Positions 20,897 through 31,591 are shown, counted from the first letter of the stretch. The stretch is 64,000 bases of DNA from Closterium sp. NIES-65 (GCA_948144175.1 CANXME010001990.1:1674001-1738000); one strand, 5' to 3'. The notes: a model not told the origin generated them from the letters alone. Numbers and translations are program-made.

Positions 20897-22330
20897 TCAT
20901 GGACACCTTGGAGGCAGAGCTGGAGGATGCGAGGAGACGCCATGAGGCTCAAGAGTACGGGGCAATACCCTGGGCAGTCGTCAAGGCAGGACTCCGCTTC
21001 GTGTGGGCGGCCGAGTACCCCCCTTCTCGACCAGCCTCTCCTTGACCTGTGAACAACGACGGCGGCGTCGGCGTAGGCGTCAACGCCGGTGGAGGTCACA
21101 TCGGCAGTAGTGCGGGAGGCACGCCGAGGGAACGAGGTGTAATACACGCCGGTAAAGCCGGCGGCGTTCAAGCCCGAGGGATGCGGTCGTCGGCGGCTGC
21201 AGGTTCCTTGCAGGTCGACGTCGGAGGTTGACGGAGCGGACTGTCGCCGATGTCGGCGATCCAGGTGACGGCTGGCGGGATTTCATCGAGTTAAGGCTAC
21301 TTCAAGTTTATGCCGGACACGATCTTGGTTACCCCGCCGCTCGTTGGTTGACCGGTCATACTCACCTGCAAGGAAGCCATTGAGCCCCAGCTGGAGATGG
21401 CCGGGCTGATCGGCTTCGCCCGAGGGACCGTGGCAACGCCGGAGGAGCACCACTCTCACTTACGAGTGGAGTTTCGCGCCGTGCAGCTGTTAACCTTCAC
21501 GCTCATCTCGCGGTGCTGCTCGACGGGCGTGCAGATTGCCTTGAAGTGGTGCCGGGTGTACCTCGACGCCGGCCAGCGGGCATGGCACTTCATCAAGTCA
21601 ACGTATCAGGTCACCGACGACTTGTTCATCGCCCAGCTGGAGGGGCAGCTGACGCACCTACGTATGGGCGACGAGGAGACTACTACTGACTACTGCAACC
21701 AAGCCCGGCGAATCCTCGCCACCATAAGGATGGCCAGCGCGTAGTACTCGACAGCGTCGTACATCACGCACGTCATGCAGGGACTCTCGAGCAGCTACAA
21801 CCTCTTGAAGCGGCTGTCAATGGCGCTGAGCACGAGGGCGACGCTCAACGAGGACAACTTGACCTCGTACATCCTTCAAGACGAGGTGATGTAGGAGGCT
21901 GAGCGATCCAAGGAGCTCCTGGCGAAGACAAACTACGTCGCCGCGGCAAAGCAAGGTGGTTGAGCGGGGCAGCGTGGGCAGCGTGTTGGCGGTGGTAGCA
22001 GTGGGTGGAAGTCGGGGAAGGATGCCGACAAGCAGAACTCAGCTACGAGTTGTTGTCGAGGAGGAGGAAGTCGGCGTCGGGAGTGCTGGATCTGCCACAG
22101 CCCCGACCACCTCTCCTTCGAGTTCCCCGACCGCAGCGATACCGACGATGACAACGCCAAGGGAGGCCGCGGGATTTTGGCCAGCCGCGCAAGGAGAAGC
22201 AGTCGACCTCGACAAAGGACGCCGACTCCTCTGCTGGCGGCAAGGGGCGAGATGGCAAGGCGGCGTCATGCTCACTGGTCGGCGTCGTGGAGCCGACCGT
22301 CTCGCTGGCGTCGGAGGCCGACGAGGACTT
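20897..22330 (+). pseudogene. Element J gag block
   Basis: Gag helical domain with MAGLIGFARG, CRVYLDAGQRAWHFIKSTYQ, EGQLTHLRMGDEETTTDYC and QARRILATIR at about 21,397-21,744; the same region occurs in reverse at 1-168. A zinc-knuckle-like string, CWICHSPDHLSFEF, lies near 22,090-22,130. The block is rich in local repeats and broken. Confidence 0.75.
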
Positions 22331-22337
22331 CTAGGCG

Positions 22338-23320
22338 GTGGCGGCAGCTGTGCAGGCAAACCCGGCGGTGGTTCTACTCGACAGCGGCTGCTCGCACCAC
22401 CTGATGGGAACGAAGGAGACCTTCGTCAACTTGGAGCCGAGCAGTAACGTGAAGCACGTGCGCGGCTTCAATAGGGCGCTGCAGGACGTTCAGGGCCGCG
22501 GCACTGTCGCTCTGCGCGGGGAGGCCGGGAAACAGGTGCTCATCCACGACGTGCTCTATGTTCCGGACGTACGAGCGAACCTGCTTTCAACCGGCCAGCT
22601 GAAGGAGAACGGTGTGAAGTTGCAGGAGGACGGCGACGGGATGCTGCTCGTCTTGGCGGCTGGAGACGTCCTTGGTCGGGCATCCTACAGCGGGCGAGTC
22701 CTCTACACCGACCTGCGTCCCTGCTCGACGAGGTCGACGATGCCCACGACGGAGGTCGTGGCCCTGCGGGCGATCGTCTCGGCGACAAAGGCAACGCCGG
22801 TCAGGTTGCACGCGAGGCTTGCGCACGTAGGCATGGACTCCATCCGGAGCTCAGCGAAGCACGAGGTCGCCACCTGGCTGGACCTCAAGTCGGCGTCTGC
22901 CGCCGACTCACCGTGTGTTTCTTACGTTGACGGGAAGCTGGCGCGACACACCTTTCCCAACAAAGGCTCCGATGCTGACGACGTGCTGGCCGTCGTACAC
23001 GTTGACCTGTGCGGGCCGTTCCGCGTAGCTTCCAAGGATGGCAGCCTGTACTTCTTGCTGCTGAAGGACCGCAAGACCTGCTACATGTGGGTGAGGCTGG
23101 TCATTAAGAAATCGGGTGCGTTGCGGGAGTTCGTGCAGTGGCTGGCAGTGGCTGAGAGGCAGACAAAGCGGTCGGTGTTGATGCTGCGCTCTGACCGGGG
23201 AGGGGAGTTCCTCGGGAAGCAGTTCACTGACTTCGTGAATGGCAAGGGGATCGTCCACGACCTGACCTGCCCGGACACACCATAGCAGAACGGCATGGCG
23301 GAGAGGGAGATGTGCACGGT
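22338..23320 (+). pseudogene. Element J protease and integrase block
   Basis: Protease: VVLLDSGCSHHLMG (D-S-G active site), then VLIHDVLYVPDVRANLLSTG. Pre-integrase segment: RLHARLAHVGMDSIR. Integrase core: VVHVDLCGPFRVASKDGSLY, LMLRSDRGGEFLGKQF and a NGMAERE-type glutamate near 23,290. These are typical of copia. The frame from 22,338 stays open for about 315 codons. The copy as a whole is broken. Confidence 0.85.
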
Positions 23321-23806
23321 GGTAAAGTTGGTGAGGACGATGCTGCTGCACATGGGTGTGCAGCACCAGTGGTGACTCCGACGTTGGCCTCCGGCGATGA
23401 GGGGAGCAGTGGGGCGTCACCTGTAGCACCGGCCCCAAGCATCGCCGGTGGCCGACGAGATGCTGTGCCAATCGGTCTGGGAGCGAAGGCGACACCAACC
23501 AGGAGGCAGCAGGTGGTGCCGCCAACTTTGGTGAAGTCGGCGAAGGAGGCAATTGCAAAACAGCAGTCGACAAGGGAGCCGGCAGCAGCAACGACGACCG
23601 AGGAGCATTCATCGACCGGGCAGTCGGCAGGGGAGCCGACCGCAGGGGAGCAGTCGGCTGGGACGCCGACTAAGGTGCAGCAGGACACTGAGGACAGTGA
23701 CACCGGTGACGATGGAGGGGACGCCGAGGAGGTCCAGTCAGGAACACGGCGCACAATCCGACTTTAGAGGTCGCCTGACTTCTTTGTCCCCGCTGCCTTC
23801 ACCACA

Positions 23807-25468
23807 GTGTACGACGTGGACGATGATGACGTGCTGTACGACGACGCGGAGGAGGATGAGGAGTTTCCGGAGCTTGACCCCGACATGCATGCCGACCGCG
23901 AGCACCGCTGGGACATCTCGACGATGACAGTGAAGGAGGCGTTGGCAAGGTGGAAGGGCTCGGCTGTGAAGGCCACCATGGAGGAGGAGATCCGCAGCCT
24001 CATCAACATGGGCACATGGGAGCTGGTTGAACGCCCACCAGGAGTGAACATTATGAAGAACCGGTGGGTGTTGACGATGAAGTACCACATCGACGACACC
24101 GTTGAGCGAAAGAAGGCGAAGCTGGTCGTGAAGGGCTTCACGCAGGTGTACGGCGCCGACTACGACAAGACGTTCGTGCCGGTGGGCAGCTACGTCACGC
24201 TGAGGATCTTCCTCAGCATCATCGCCGTCCTCAATCTCAACCTAATGTAGCTCGACATGAAGAACGCCTTCCTGCGGAGCAAGCTGGACCGGGTGCTTGT
24301 ACATGTCCCAGCCGAACTACTTCAACAACGCAATCGGCCGGGTGTGCAAGCTGCTGAAGAGCCTCTACGGGCTGCAGTCGCCGCTGCTGAGGTACTTGGC
24401 GCTCAACAACGTGTTGGTCGGCGCTGGGTGGAAGAAGAGCCAGGTCGACAAGGCTCTGTACTTCAAGGTTGGCGACGACGGAGTGGGCTGCTGGGTGCTG
24501 GTCTACGTTGACGACCTGCTCGCCGCCAGCAGCAGTCCCGAGATGCTGAAGGAGTTAAAAGAGCTGTTGGAGGCCGCCTTTGAGCTGTGCAAGATCTCAG
24601 CAGTGCAGAAGTACCTCGTGCTGGAAATCGTGCGCGACATGTCGGCGGGGAAGCTACGACTGCACCAGCAGGGCTACGCCGACAAGCTGCGTAGGCGCTT
24701 CATCAACGAGGAGCAGTCCCGGCGCACCCAAAAGACGCCGGTCTCGGTCGACGCCTACGCCAAGCTCATCGACGACGAGGAGGCGCAGAAGGTCGGCTCG
24801 CTGCAGATCGCAGCGACGACGACGAGGCCGGACATCGCCTTCGCCTGCAGCAAGCTGGGGAGTGGCCTCAAGGTGAGGAGCAACCAGCACTGGCGCGAGG
24901 TCGACCGCTGCCTCACCTACCTCGCCAACACGCGTGACACCGCCCTACAGTTTGGCGGTGGTCCTGAGTTGCTGGAGCTGGTCGGCTACTTGGACGCCGA
25001 CGACGCCGGTGACAAGCAAAACCGGACGAGCACGGGCAGCTACGTGTTCGTCTACGGAGGGGCCGCGGTCTCCTGGTCGAGCCAGCGCATCAAGTGCACG
25101 ATGCTGTCGTCGACCGAGTCGGAGTACGTGGCGGCCATCGAAGCCAGCAAGGAGGGAGGCAGCCTTCGCTTCCTCCTCGCAGAGTTCCGGTAGCTGGACG
25201 CCGGGAAGCCGACTGTCCTGCGGGTGGACAACAAGTCGGCCATCACGGTTGCCGAGGGCATGGGGTTGACGGGAAGCGGCGACAGGCTTGGCTGCAGCAC
25301 ATGGTGAAGCGCGAGAAGTTCGCGCTGAGGTACATCCCGACCACTGAGCAACCGGCCGACTTCCTAACAAAGGCACTGCACTATCGGGCCTTCAGACGGT
25401 GCTCCGTTGCAATCGGCCAGGTGCGCTTGGCCGACGTGGGCGCCGGCGACGACGACGTGCAACAGTAG
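23807..25468 (+). pseudogene. Element J reverse transcriptase and RNase H block
   Basis: RT: ALARWKGSAVKATMEEEIRS, GTWELVERPPGVNIMKNRWV, AKLVVKGFTQVYGADYDKTF, LYGLQSPLLR and the catalytic WVLVYVDDLLAAS near 24,495-24,530. RNase H: VGYLDADDAGDKQNRTSTGS, YGGAAVSWSSQRIKCTMLSS and TESEYVAAIEASKEGG, ending with FALRYIPTTEQPADFLTKAL. Matches copia order and motifs. Broken fossil. Confidence 0.88.
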
Positions 25469-25576
25469 GTGCCATGTGCGCTTGCATGGCTGGTGCGGTG
25501 ACCGGCGTGCTGTATGTTCTGTGCATGCCGCTGAGCTTTTCTTCGAGCAGTGCTGCCGTGTGGGCTGGGGGAGCCC

Positions 25577-26662
25577 TGTTGGTGTAAGGGCCTAATAAAG
25601 TCAAGCTATTAAGACGTTATCAAACTTAAAACCTCTCCTTCGGGTCACCTCCAAGGGTCCTTGGGTGCCTGGTACAAGACCAGCCCCTATCCTCCGGTCC
25701 GAGATTGTAGAGAGAGGGATCAAGAATGACTTAGTCAAAATAACAAGAGTACCTTGAACGTCGCGCAGCGTATCGTGCAGACCGTCGACCGGATTAAGCT
25801 TAGAACTTCCTATATCGAAGCTCACTCCAAGAGCTTTAAAATAAGCCAAGTTGCCTCGCGAAAAATTCTGCCATTATGAAGTTATGGCTCGGACAGCGTT
25901 TGCCTAGCGTTGGAGTGCTAGCGTTGACTCGGGCAGCATTTTGCCGTCGCACCGCGTAGAAACGAAATTCCAAGAAGGGAGGAACTCGCTTGAATCAAAT
26001 TGACTATATTAAGGTACAAACAGAGAAGGAATATATAGTTCTAGCTAGCAAGGACCATGGGAATAAACCTGGGAACAACTAGGGATGATCCCAAATAATT
26101 CCAAGCAACAGAACCAACATGGCTGGACAAAACAGCAGGTGGTAGGTTGGTAAACAACCTCTGGTTCTGTTTTTCCAACCTGGGAAAACAACAACCAGGT
26201 TCAGGTCCTAAAAAATAGAACCTGATTTGTCTTTGCCCAACCAGCCAAATGCTGGTTCCACTGGTTTCCCCTAGCCCTGTAGCATGCAGATACAGACAAA
26301 CAACATCCAACCTTCACCTAAATTGTACCCCTATAGTGCCTGCCCTGCTACACTATAGTCAACCAAACAAAACAGTACAATTTCAAGTTGGATAGAACTG
26401 AATCTGCACAATCAATTCAACCGAACCGCAAAGCTTCCATCTTGGGTTCCTTTGCGAGCTCGTCCTTTCTGCTTGTACTGTTCATAGCGCGTACAATGTT
26501 GTGCCGAAGCGCATAATGCGCGAGTACCTGCAAATGCTTCAAGCGAAAATTGCGAAAGCAAACAAACACACGAACATTCCATTCACACCCAAATGCATTC
26601 GCACACGCATACTCATACAAACAGACGGCAGGATGTCGTGCAATGTGAATTTGCACCCAATA
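25577..26662 (-). repeat. Solo LTR L1 (family of element H)
   Basis: A 1,086-bp stretch from TGTTGGTGTAAGGG to GCACCCAATA, collinear with L2 and, over its first ~840 bp, with the left LTR of H. It is flanked by AGCCC (25,572-25,576) and AGCCT (26,663-26,667), a 4-of-5 target duplication. With no internal element sequence it is a solo LTR, left by recombination between two LTRs. Orientation is inferred from H, whose primer-binding site shows the family reads on the minus strand here. Confidence 0.88.
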
Positions 26663-26744
26663 AGCCTGAGTGTTAACGCGGTAGGGGAGTGTCAACGGGA
26701 GTGTTGTGTGGCCCCGTCCTCGCTTTAGCAGAGCCGACGTCGGA

Positions 26745-27540
26745 TGTGCGGGGGTTGTATCCCACACAAAACCACCTGCACCATCTCTCCCCGAGCTGCC
26801 CTTACGCACAATCCTACCCCTCTGAGGAACCAAGCACCAATCGCTACAAGAAGCTGCAGAAAGTCTACGGGGACTACATCGTCCTCACCTATGAGGGCAT
26901 CAACGATGAACAGTACACACTCACCTTCATGGACGCATACTCTCGCTACGTCTGGATCGCCAACGTTGATGTTCACACCGAGGCTCCTAAAACCGTCCGC
27001 ATCCGTCTTGCACACGTGCACGGGAGTTAGGAAAGAAGCTGGAAATCTTGTAGACCAACGGCGGTAAGGAGTTTTGCAGCAACGAGCTTGAAAAGTTCCT
27101 CGTCGAAAAGGGGATCACGCACCAAATCTCACTCCCTTATGCTCACCAGAAGGAAGGCGTCGTAGAGAGGGTGAACCGCACCCTCACGACGAAGGTGCGC
27201 GCCCTCATGAATCAGGCAGGCCTCCCCAAGAAGTATTGGTTGTACGCCATGAACCACGCCGTATGCCTGCACAACCTTCTCTCCACATCGGCCAATAGGG
27301 GCAACCTCTCCCGCACATAAAATGGACCGGCTCAAGGGGATATACCTTCATAATGAGGGTTTGGGGGTGTGTGGTGCAGTATCGGCCGACTTCGGCCACC
27401 ATCGGGAAGTTCAGTCACCGCGCACGCTAGGGAGTTCACCCGGGACTCAGATTTGAGTGCAGAGGCTGGCTTATCCTAGACATTGACACCAACCAGATCG
27501 TACCTGCGCATGACATCATTTTCTACGAGCAACTCACCTT
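26745..27540 (+). pseudogene. Copia C integrase block
   Basis: Resumes C after J. Shows CTISPRAAL, a TNRYKKLQKVYGDYIVLTYEG-like stretch, YTLTFMDAYSRYVWIANVD, SNELEKFLVEKGITHQISLP-like sequence, AHQKEGVVERVNRTLTTKVR-like sequence and a YWLYAMNHAVCLHNLLST-like end. It aligns with G integrase at 41,494-42,285. Broken. Confidence 0.82.
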
Positions 27541-28765
27541 GCAGCAATGGATCAACGACCAGTGCAGCAACATCGCATGCGCTTACGCAAATAACTGCCG
27601 CAGCTTTGCATCTCCAGATGACGAGTTAGCAGCAGCAGCACTTGACCACAACCCTGCCGCCGAACATCTCGGCGTTCCGCCTCGCCCACGCGACGACGAC
27701 GATGATGATGACAGCGATGACGCTCTCGCGCCAGGATCATCACGTTGCCAAGCTGAGCCAAGCGCTTTCCCACTCGGCCATAAAAGTGATGATGACGATG
27801 TGGTGGAGGTCACCATCATAGACGTCGCAAACGCCTCCAATGTCACTGGCCTCCAGCTTCTCGACCTACACACGTCTGTCACTACTCTCAAGCGCACCGT
27901 CAAGCCTAAGAATCCACGCCAGGCCCTCACTGGCCCCTACACCAAGGAGTGGCGTGCAGCTATGGACGCAGAGCTGAAGGCGCTAGGATCACATGATACG
28001 TGGGTTCTAGTCGATCGAGCAGCAGTGAAGGGGAGGAGGGTGCTAAGCGGGAAGTGGGTGTTTTGCCTGAAAACCAATACTAACGGAACTATCGAGAGCT
28101 TCAAGGCACACTGGGTCGTACGCGGTTACGACCAACGCCACGGCATTGATTTCGATGAATCCTTCGCTCCCGTCAGCCGCCATACCTTTGTCAAGATTCT
28201 ACTCGCCATTGCTGCCGCTAACTAAGCACCTACCATTGTTGCAGATCAACGTCAAGAACGCGTTTTTGTACGCGCTGGTGGATGCAACCATTTTCGTGGA
28301 GCAGCCACATACCTATGGGGAAGGAGACCCCAGGGACTGCCAGCTGAAGAAAATCCCTCTACGGTTTAAAGCATATGCCGTGTCACTAACAACATCACCT
28401 GCACAAAATCCTCCTGGAAATCGGCTTCAAGTAGCTGCCGCACTACCCGGGAATGTATCGCCTTCACTTCAATGGCGACTACATCCTTCTGACCGTCTAC
28501 GTCGACGATTTGCTGTACACCGGCACCTGCAACAAACTCCTTAACCTGTTCAAGGAGAATCTAGCGGAGCGCATTGACATCACCATCAACCACAACATCA
28601 CGCAGTTTCTGGGGCTGAACATTACCTACGAGCCAGATGCAATTCATATGTTAGCCTCCAAATACGCAGAGCAGCTGAAAGAACGCTTCAAAATTTTGCC
28701 CGCACCACTCTCAACTTCTTACCGCAACCCCAATGTTAACTACAAATTAGACAACAAACCCTGTT
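27540..28765 (+). pseudogene. Copia C reverse transcriptase block
   Basis: An acidic stretch (DDDDDDDSDD) near 27,690 precedes RT. RT shows ALTGPYTKEWRAAMDAELKA, VLSGKWVFCLKTNTNGTIES, RGYDQRHGIDFDESFAPVSR, INVKNAFLYALVDATIFVEQ and the catalytic YILLTVYVDDLLYTGT near 28,480-28,525, then FLGLNITYEPDAIHMLASKY. It matches G in the same order. Sequence past 28,765 is unrelated to G. Confidence 0.85.
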
Positions 28766-29300
28766 AGAGACTAAGGACGGAGTCTATGAAGATTAGGAGC
28801 CGAAATATCTCAAAATAGTTGGGCCTAGTTTCTGGACAGAAAGGTCGAGTTCTCAAGAAACGTCGTCGACAACAATTGCACAGTTAAAACTTCACCAAAC
28901 TCAGATATGTTGTAGCCCTAGTCTGTGGCTACAATTCCCAATTTGAGTCATACGATAAAGTGAAGTATTTCTTGAGTTATGAATTTCGGCGCACTAGGGG
29001 GTAAGCTGCCATCGAATCTTAACTCAATCACAATTGTCTCACAATTTCACAATTACTACACAAGAGAGTTTGAGTAGCAATAAACCAGGTGGGATGGAAT
29101 AAGGAGGACGAGAGGGAAGGTCCCAAGATAGTCCCCAACCAAGAAAACCCCATGCCACACAATTCCCCTCTCCATAGGCAACCTCACTTTCACTTTTGTC
29201 ACTTTCCCAACCCATGCCATCCACCTTGCCTAACTTGGCCGCACTTGCCAACCTGGTTTGGCTCCTCCCAACCACTTGGCAGCATCTTCGGTACAGCACC
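28766..29300. other. Unassigned stretch between C and the satellite
   Basis: Less GC-rich than the elements around it. It begins TGTTAGAGACTAAGG, an LTR-like start, and contains CTCAAGAAACGTCGTCGACAA and long A/T-rich text. No partner copy lies in the window and no coding similarity is evident. It may be a piece of an LTR from a family not otherwise present here. Confidence 0.35.
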
Positions 29301-29442
29301 ACGTCGCGCACGGGCCTATCTTCACACTGTTTTCCCTGCTCAATTGTTTGGAACACCATATATTCCTACTACGTGCTGCGAATGGTACCAAATCTGTCCA
29401 GCATGCTTGCAACATAGTAAATGCTTGAATGATAAAGGGTAA
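29301..29442 (+). repeat. 180-bp satellite, left partial unit
   Basis: Matches the first unit of the tandem array at 37,161 at about 94% identity, starting ACGTCGCGCACGGGCC. It stands on the left side of element E while the array continues on the right, so E lies within or beside a satellite block. Confidence 0.85.
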
Positions 29443-29792
29443 CTTTGCAACATAGTAAAGCCTTTAGAAATTATTCAGGTACCCGAGAAGTTGGGCAAAA
29501 TACTACGGAGTGTAGAGAAGGGTCGTGCGTTCCATGGAGTTAATATTCTCTCCCCGCAGCACAGTGTTAAGGCTCCCCGTCGCCCACAGGTAAAGCCTAT
29601 ACAGCTGCCAAGGCTTAGAGGAGACATCCAGGCTCAGGAAAAATTATACAAGCCTCGGAAAAATCCTCCTACCCCCCAGGTGAAGTTGGAAAGCGCTGAG
29701 TCAGGTATAGGAAAAACGGAAGGTATTAAGTTTGATGTACCCTATGATCCTATTAACAAGACCCTCTTTGGCTACTCAGCACAGCAAAAACC
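29443..29792 (+). other. Unidentified basic, proline-rich reading frame
   Basis: An open frame of about 117 codons runs from just after the satellite to the left LTR of E; no ATG starts it. The predicted stretch is Lys/Arg/Pro-rich (HSVKAPRRPQVKPIQLPRL, EKLYKPRKNPPTPQVKLE, GIKFDVPYDPINKTLFGYS). It resembles none of the gag or pol proteins in this window, and the composition differs from its neighbours. An AG preceded by a short pyrimidine-poor stretch lies near 29,478. It could be a host exon, a captured gene piece or part of another repeat. I do not recognise the family. Confidence 0.35.
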
Positions 29793-29923
29793 TGTCAGAT
29801 TATCATAGCTGATGCATGTTTGTAGGCTATAGTGGGGTAGCACATATGGGGTACAGCTTTCTAGGGTTGTATTTGTACCCAACTCTGACTTAGTCATTCT
29901 CATTCCTGTTCACTTGTTTCACA
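29793..29923 (+). repeat. Element E left LTR
   Basis: 131 bp, TGTCAGATTATC...TTTCACA, with two differences from 37,029-37,159. The low divergence marks E as the most recent insertion in the window. Confidence 0.95.
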
Positions 29924-29935
29924 TAGTATAGAGCG
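29924..29935 (+). other. Element E primer-binding site
   Basis: Directly follows the left LTR and corresponds in position to the initiator-tRNA-Met site of D, F and I (TGGTATCAGAGC type). Here it reads TAGTATAGAGCG, a diverged form. Confidence 0.65.
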
Positions 29936-30890
29936 GGTCCTTCCTTAGGACCGTTTTTTTTAGGGCCCACCGAAGCGCGCCCCGAGGCGCGCCCTTTTTT
30001 TTAGCGACCCCTCGGGTCGCCATTTCCCTCGCGGCCCCGCTGTCCCTCAGACGCGGCCCCGCCACCCCTCCTGATCGCGGCCCCGCCGCCTGCTTGACGC
30101 GGCCCCGCCGCCTCCACTGACGCGGCCCCGCCGCCGGCTCTGACGCGGCCCTGCCGGCCCGCCGCTGCACCCTACGGCCCGCCGCTGCACCCTACGGCCT
30201 GCCGCCTCACCTGACGGCCCCGCCGCCGGCTCTGACGCGGCCCTGCCGGCCCGCCGCTGCACCCTACGGCCCGCCGCTGCACCCTACGGCCTGCCGCCTC
30301 ACCTGACGGCCCCGCCGCTGCACATGCCGGCCCGCCGCTGCACCCTACGGCCCGCCGCTGCACCCTACGGCCCGCCGCCTCACCTGACGGCCCCGCCGCT
30401 GCACCTGCCGGCCCGCCGCTGCACCTGCCGGCCCGCCGCTGCACCCAGCGGCCCGCCGCTGCACCCTACGGCCCGCCGCCTCACCTGGTCGGCCCGCCGC
30501 TGCACCCTACGGCCCCGCCGCTGCACCTGCCGGCCCGCCGCTGCACCGGTCGACCCGCCGCTGCACCTGACGGCCCCGCCCCTGCATCTCCCGGCCGAGC
30601 CGCCCCAGCAGCAGAGCCGCCCCAGCAGCCGAACCGCCCTGGAGCCGAGCCGCCCGGGACCCGAGCCGCCCTGCCGCCAAGCCGCCCGGGAGCCGAGCCG
30701 CCCTGCACCCGAGCCGCCCTGCCGCCGAGCCGCCCGGGAGCCGAGCCGCCCTGCGCCCGAGCCGCCCAGCAGCCGAGCCGCTGTGCATCCGAGCCGCCCG
30801 GTCGCTGAGCCGCCTGTCTGCAGAGCTGCACGACCTGCCCTGCCCGGTGAGCACAGTCCCACTGACACTGCGAGCTCTTTCCCTACTGCT
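29936..30890 (+). repeat. Element E GC-rich repeat leader
   Basis: Two blocks of minisatellite. 30,130-30,590 has CGGCCCGCCGCTGCACC units of about 18-24 bp. 30,590-30,830 has GAGCCGCCCGGGAGCC-type units. Open frames on both strands result from the composition. The leader ends just before gag. Such long GC-rich leaders are expected to fold strongly in RNA; a role in translation or packaging is only a guess. Confidence 0.85.
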
Positions 30891-30913
30891 TGCACTGCGT
30901 CGCTATCGTCGCC

Positions 30914-31495
30914 ATGGCTACCCCTAGTGTCCTAGCTTTTGACGCTGAGGGTCGCGCCATTGATTTTGAGGTCTGGTTAGACGACCTGCAGCTGTTCTTA
31001 CAGTGCGACAGGGCTGGCGACCTTTCTCTCTTTGACCTCACCTCTGGCGCCTCTCCTGCTCCTACTGCTGATGCTGATCCCACTGTCCGCTCTCAGTGGG
31101 CCACCCGCGATGCTGCTGCACGTCTTGCTGTGCGTCGCCACCTCCCTACCTCTGAGCGTGCGCACTTTAGTCAGTACAAGAGTGCTCAGACCTTGTACGA
31201 CGCTGTAGTTGCGCGCTACTCCTCCCCTGCCACTGCTGCACTGAGCCGTCTCATGCTTCCCTACCTCTTTCCTGACCTCTCTGCCTTTCCCACTGTTGCT
31301 GACCTCATTACGCACCTCCGCACTAGTGACACTCGCTACCGCGCCGCCCTTCCTGCTGAGTTCTGCGCTAAGAACCCACCCCCCATGTACATCGCTCTCT
31401 ACTACGTAGTCGCGCGCCTCCCTGACTCCCTTCGCGTCGTCAGGGACCACTTTTTCGCAGTCTGTCCCACCACCCTCACCGTCGACCTCCTCTAG
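30914..31495 (+). CDS. gag: Element E gag, capsid-like part
   Basis: Predicted product of about 193 residues if read from the in-frame ATG at 30,914 (MATPSVLAFDAEGRAIDFEV). It has the layout of a copia gag (UBN2/DUF4219-like): WLDDLQLFLQCDRAG, SQWATRDAAARLAVRRHLPT, QYKSAQTLYDAVVARYSSPA, TVADLITHLRTSDTRYRAAL and YIALYYVVARLPDSLRVVRD. I can recognise this capsid-like stretch clearly only in E among the four family members. The Gly-rich and zinc-finger-like parts follow downstream. Confidence 0.82.
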   Translation: MATPSVLAFDAEGRAIDFEVWLDDLQLFLQCDRAGDLSLFDLTSGASPAPTADADPTVRSQWATRDAAARLAVRRHLPTSERAHFSQYKSAQTLYDAVVARYSSPATAALSRLMLPYLFPDLSAFPTVADLITHLRTSDTRYRAALPAEFCAKNPPPMYIALYYVVARLPDSLRVVRDHFFAVCPTTLTVDLL

Positions 31496-31591
31496 AAGGC
31501 CCTCCTTGCAGCGGAGAAGAGCATAGTCGCTGTAGGTGCTTCTCGTGGTGACCCTCGCACCCCCATCTTTGAGGGGTGCTCTCCTCCCCCC

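Larger units (their letters stand above)
20166..26745 (+). mobile_element. Ty1/copia element J inside C, with solo LTR L1 inside J
   Basis: A plus-strand copia of a family different from C/G, D/E/F/I and H. Parts in order: unresolved GC-rich 5' region (20,166-20,896), gag, zinc knuckle, protease, integrase, reverse transcriptase, RNase H, then a short 3' region into which the solo LTR L1 is inserted. A scrap of the same family opens the window at 1-168. No matching pair of terminal LTRs could be seen, so both outer borders are approximate. Several breaks. Confidence 0.78.
10931..28765 (+). mobile_element. Ty1/copia element C, old and split by D and J
   Basis: Pieces at 10,931-11,607, 18,459-20,165 and 26,745-28,765 belong to one plus-strand copia element in the order gag, zinc knuckle and protease, integrase, reverse transcriptase. 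Each piece has a matching part in element G, so C and G are one family. Element D is inserted in gag with a clean CTATG duplication. Element J (with solo LTR L1 inside it) occupies the gap between protease and integrase. The copy is old and broken many times. I could not find its own LTRs. The sequence after 28,765 no longer matches G. Confidence 0.82.

Noticed and set aside
27680-27720. Acidic run suggesting a separate host protein
   Set aside because: It lies in the linker between integrase and RT of copia C, where such low-complexity text is common.
30130-30830. Possible CRISPR-like array
   Set aside because: Units are adjacent, imperfect and GC-rich with no unique spacers, and the setting is eukaryotic. 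It is a minisatellite.
30324-30935. 203-codon Pro/Arg-rich frame before the gag of E
   Set aside because: Encoded entirely by the minisatellite leader and overlaps gag in another frame. No sign of selection is visible.
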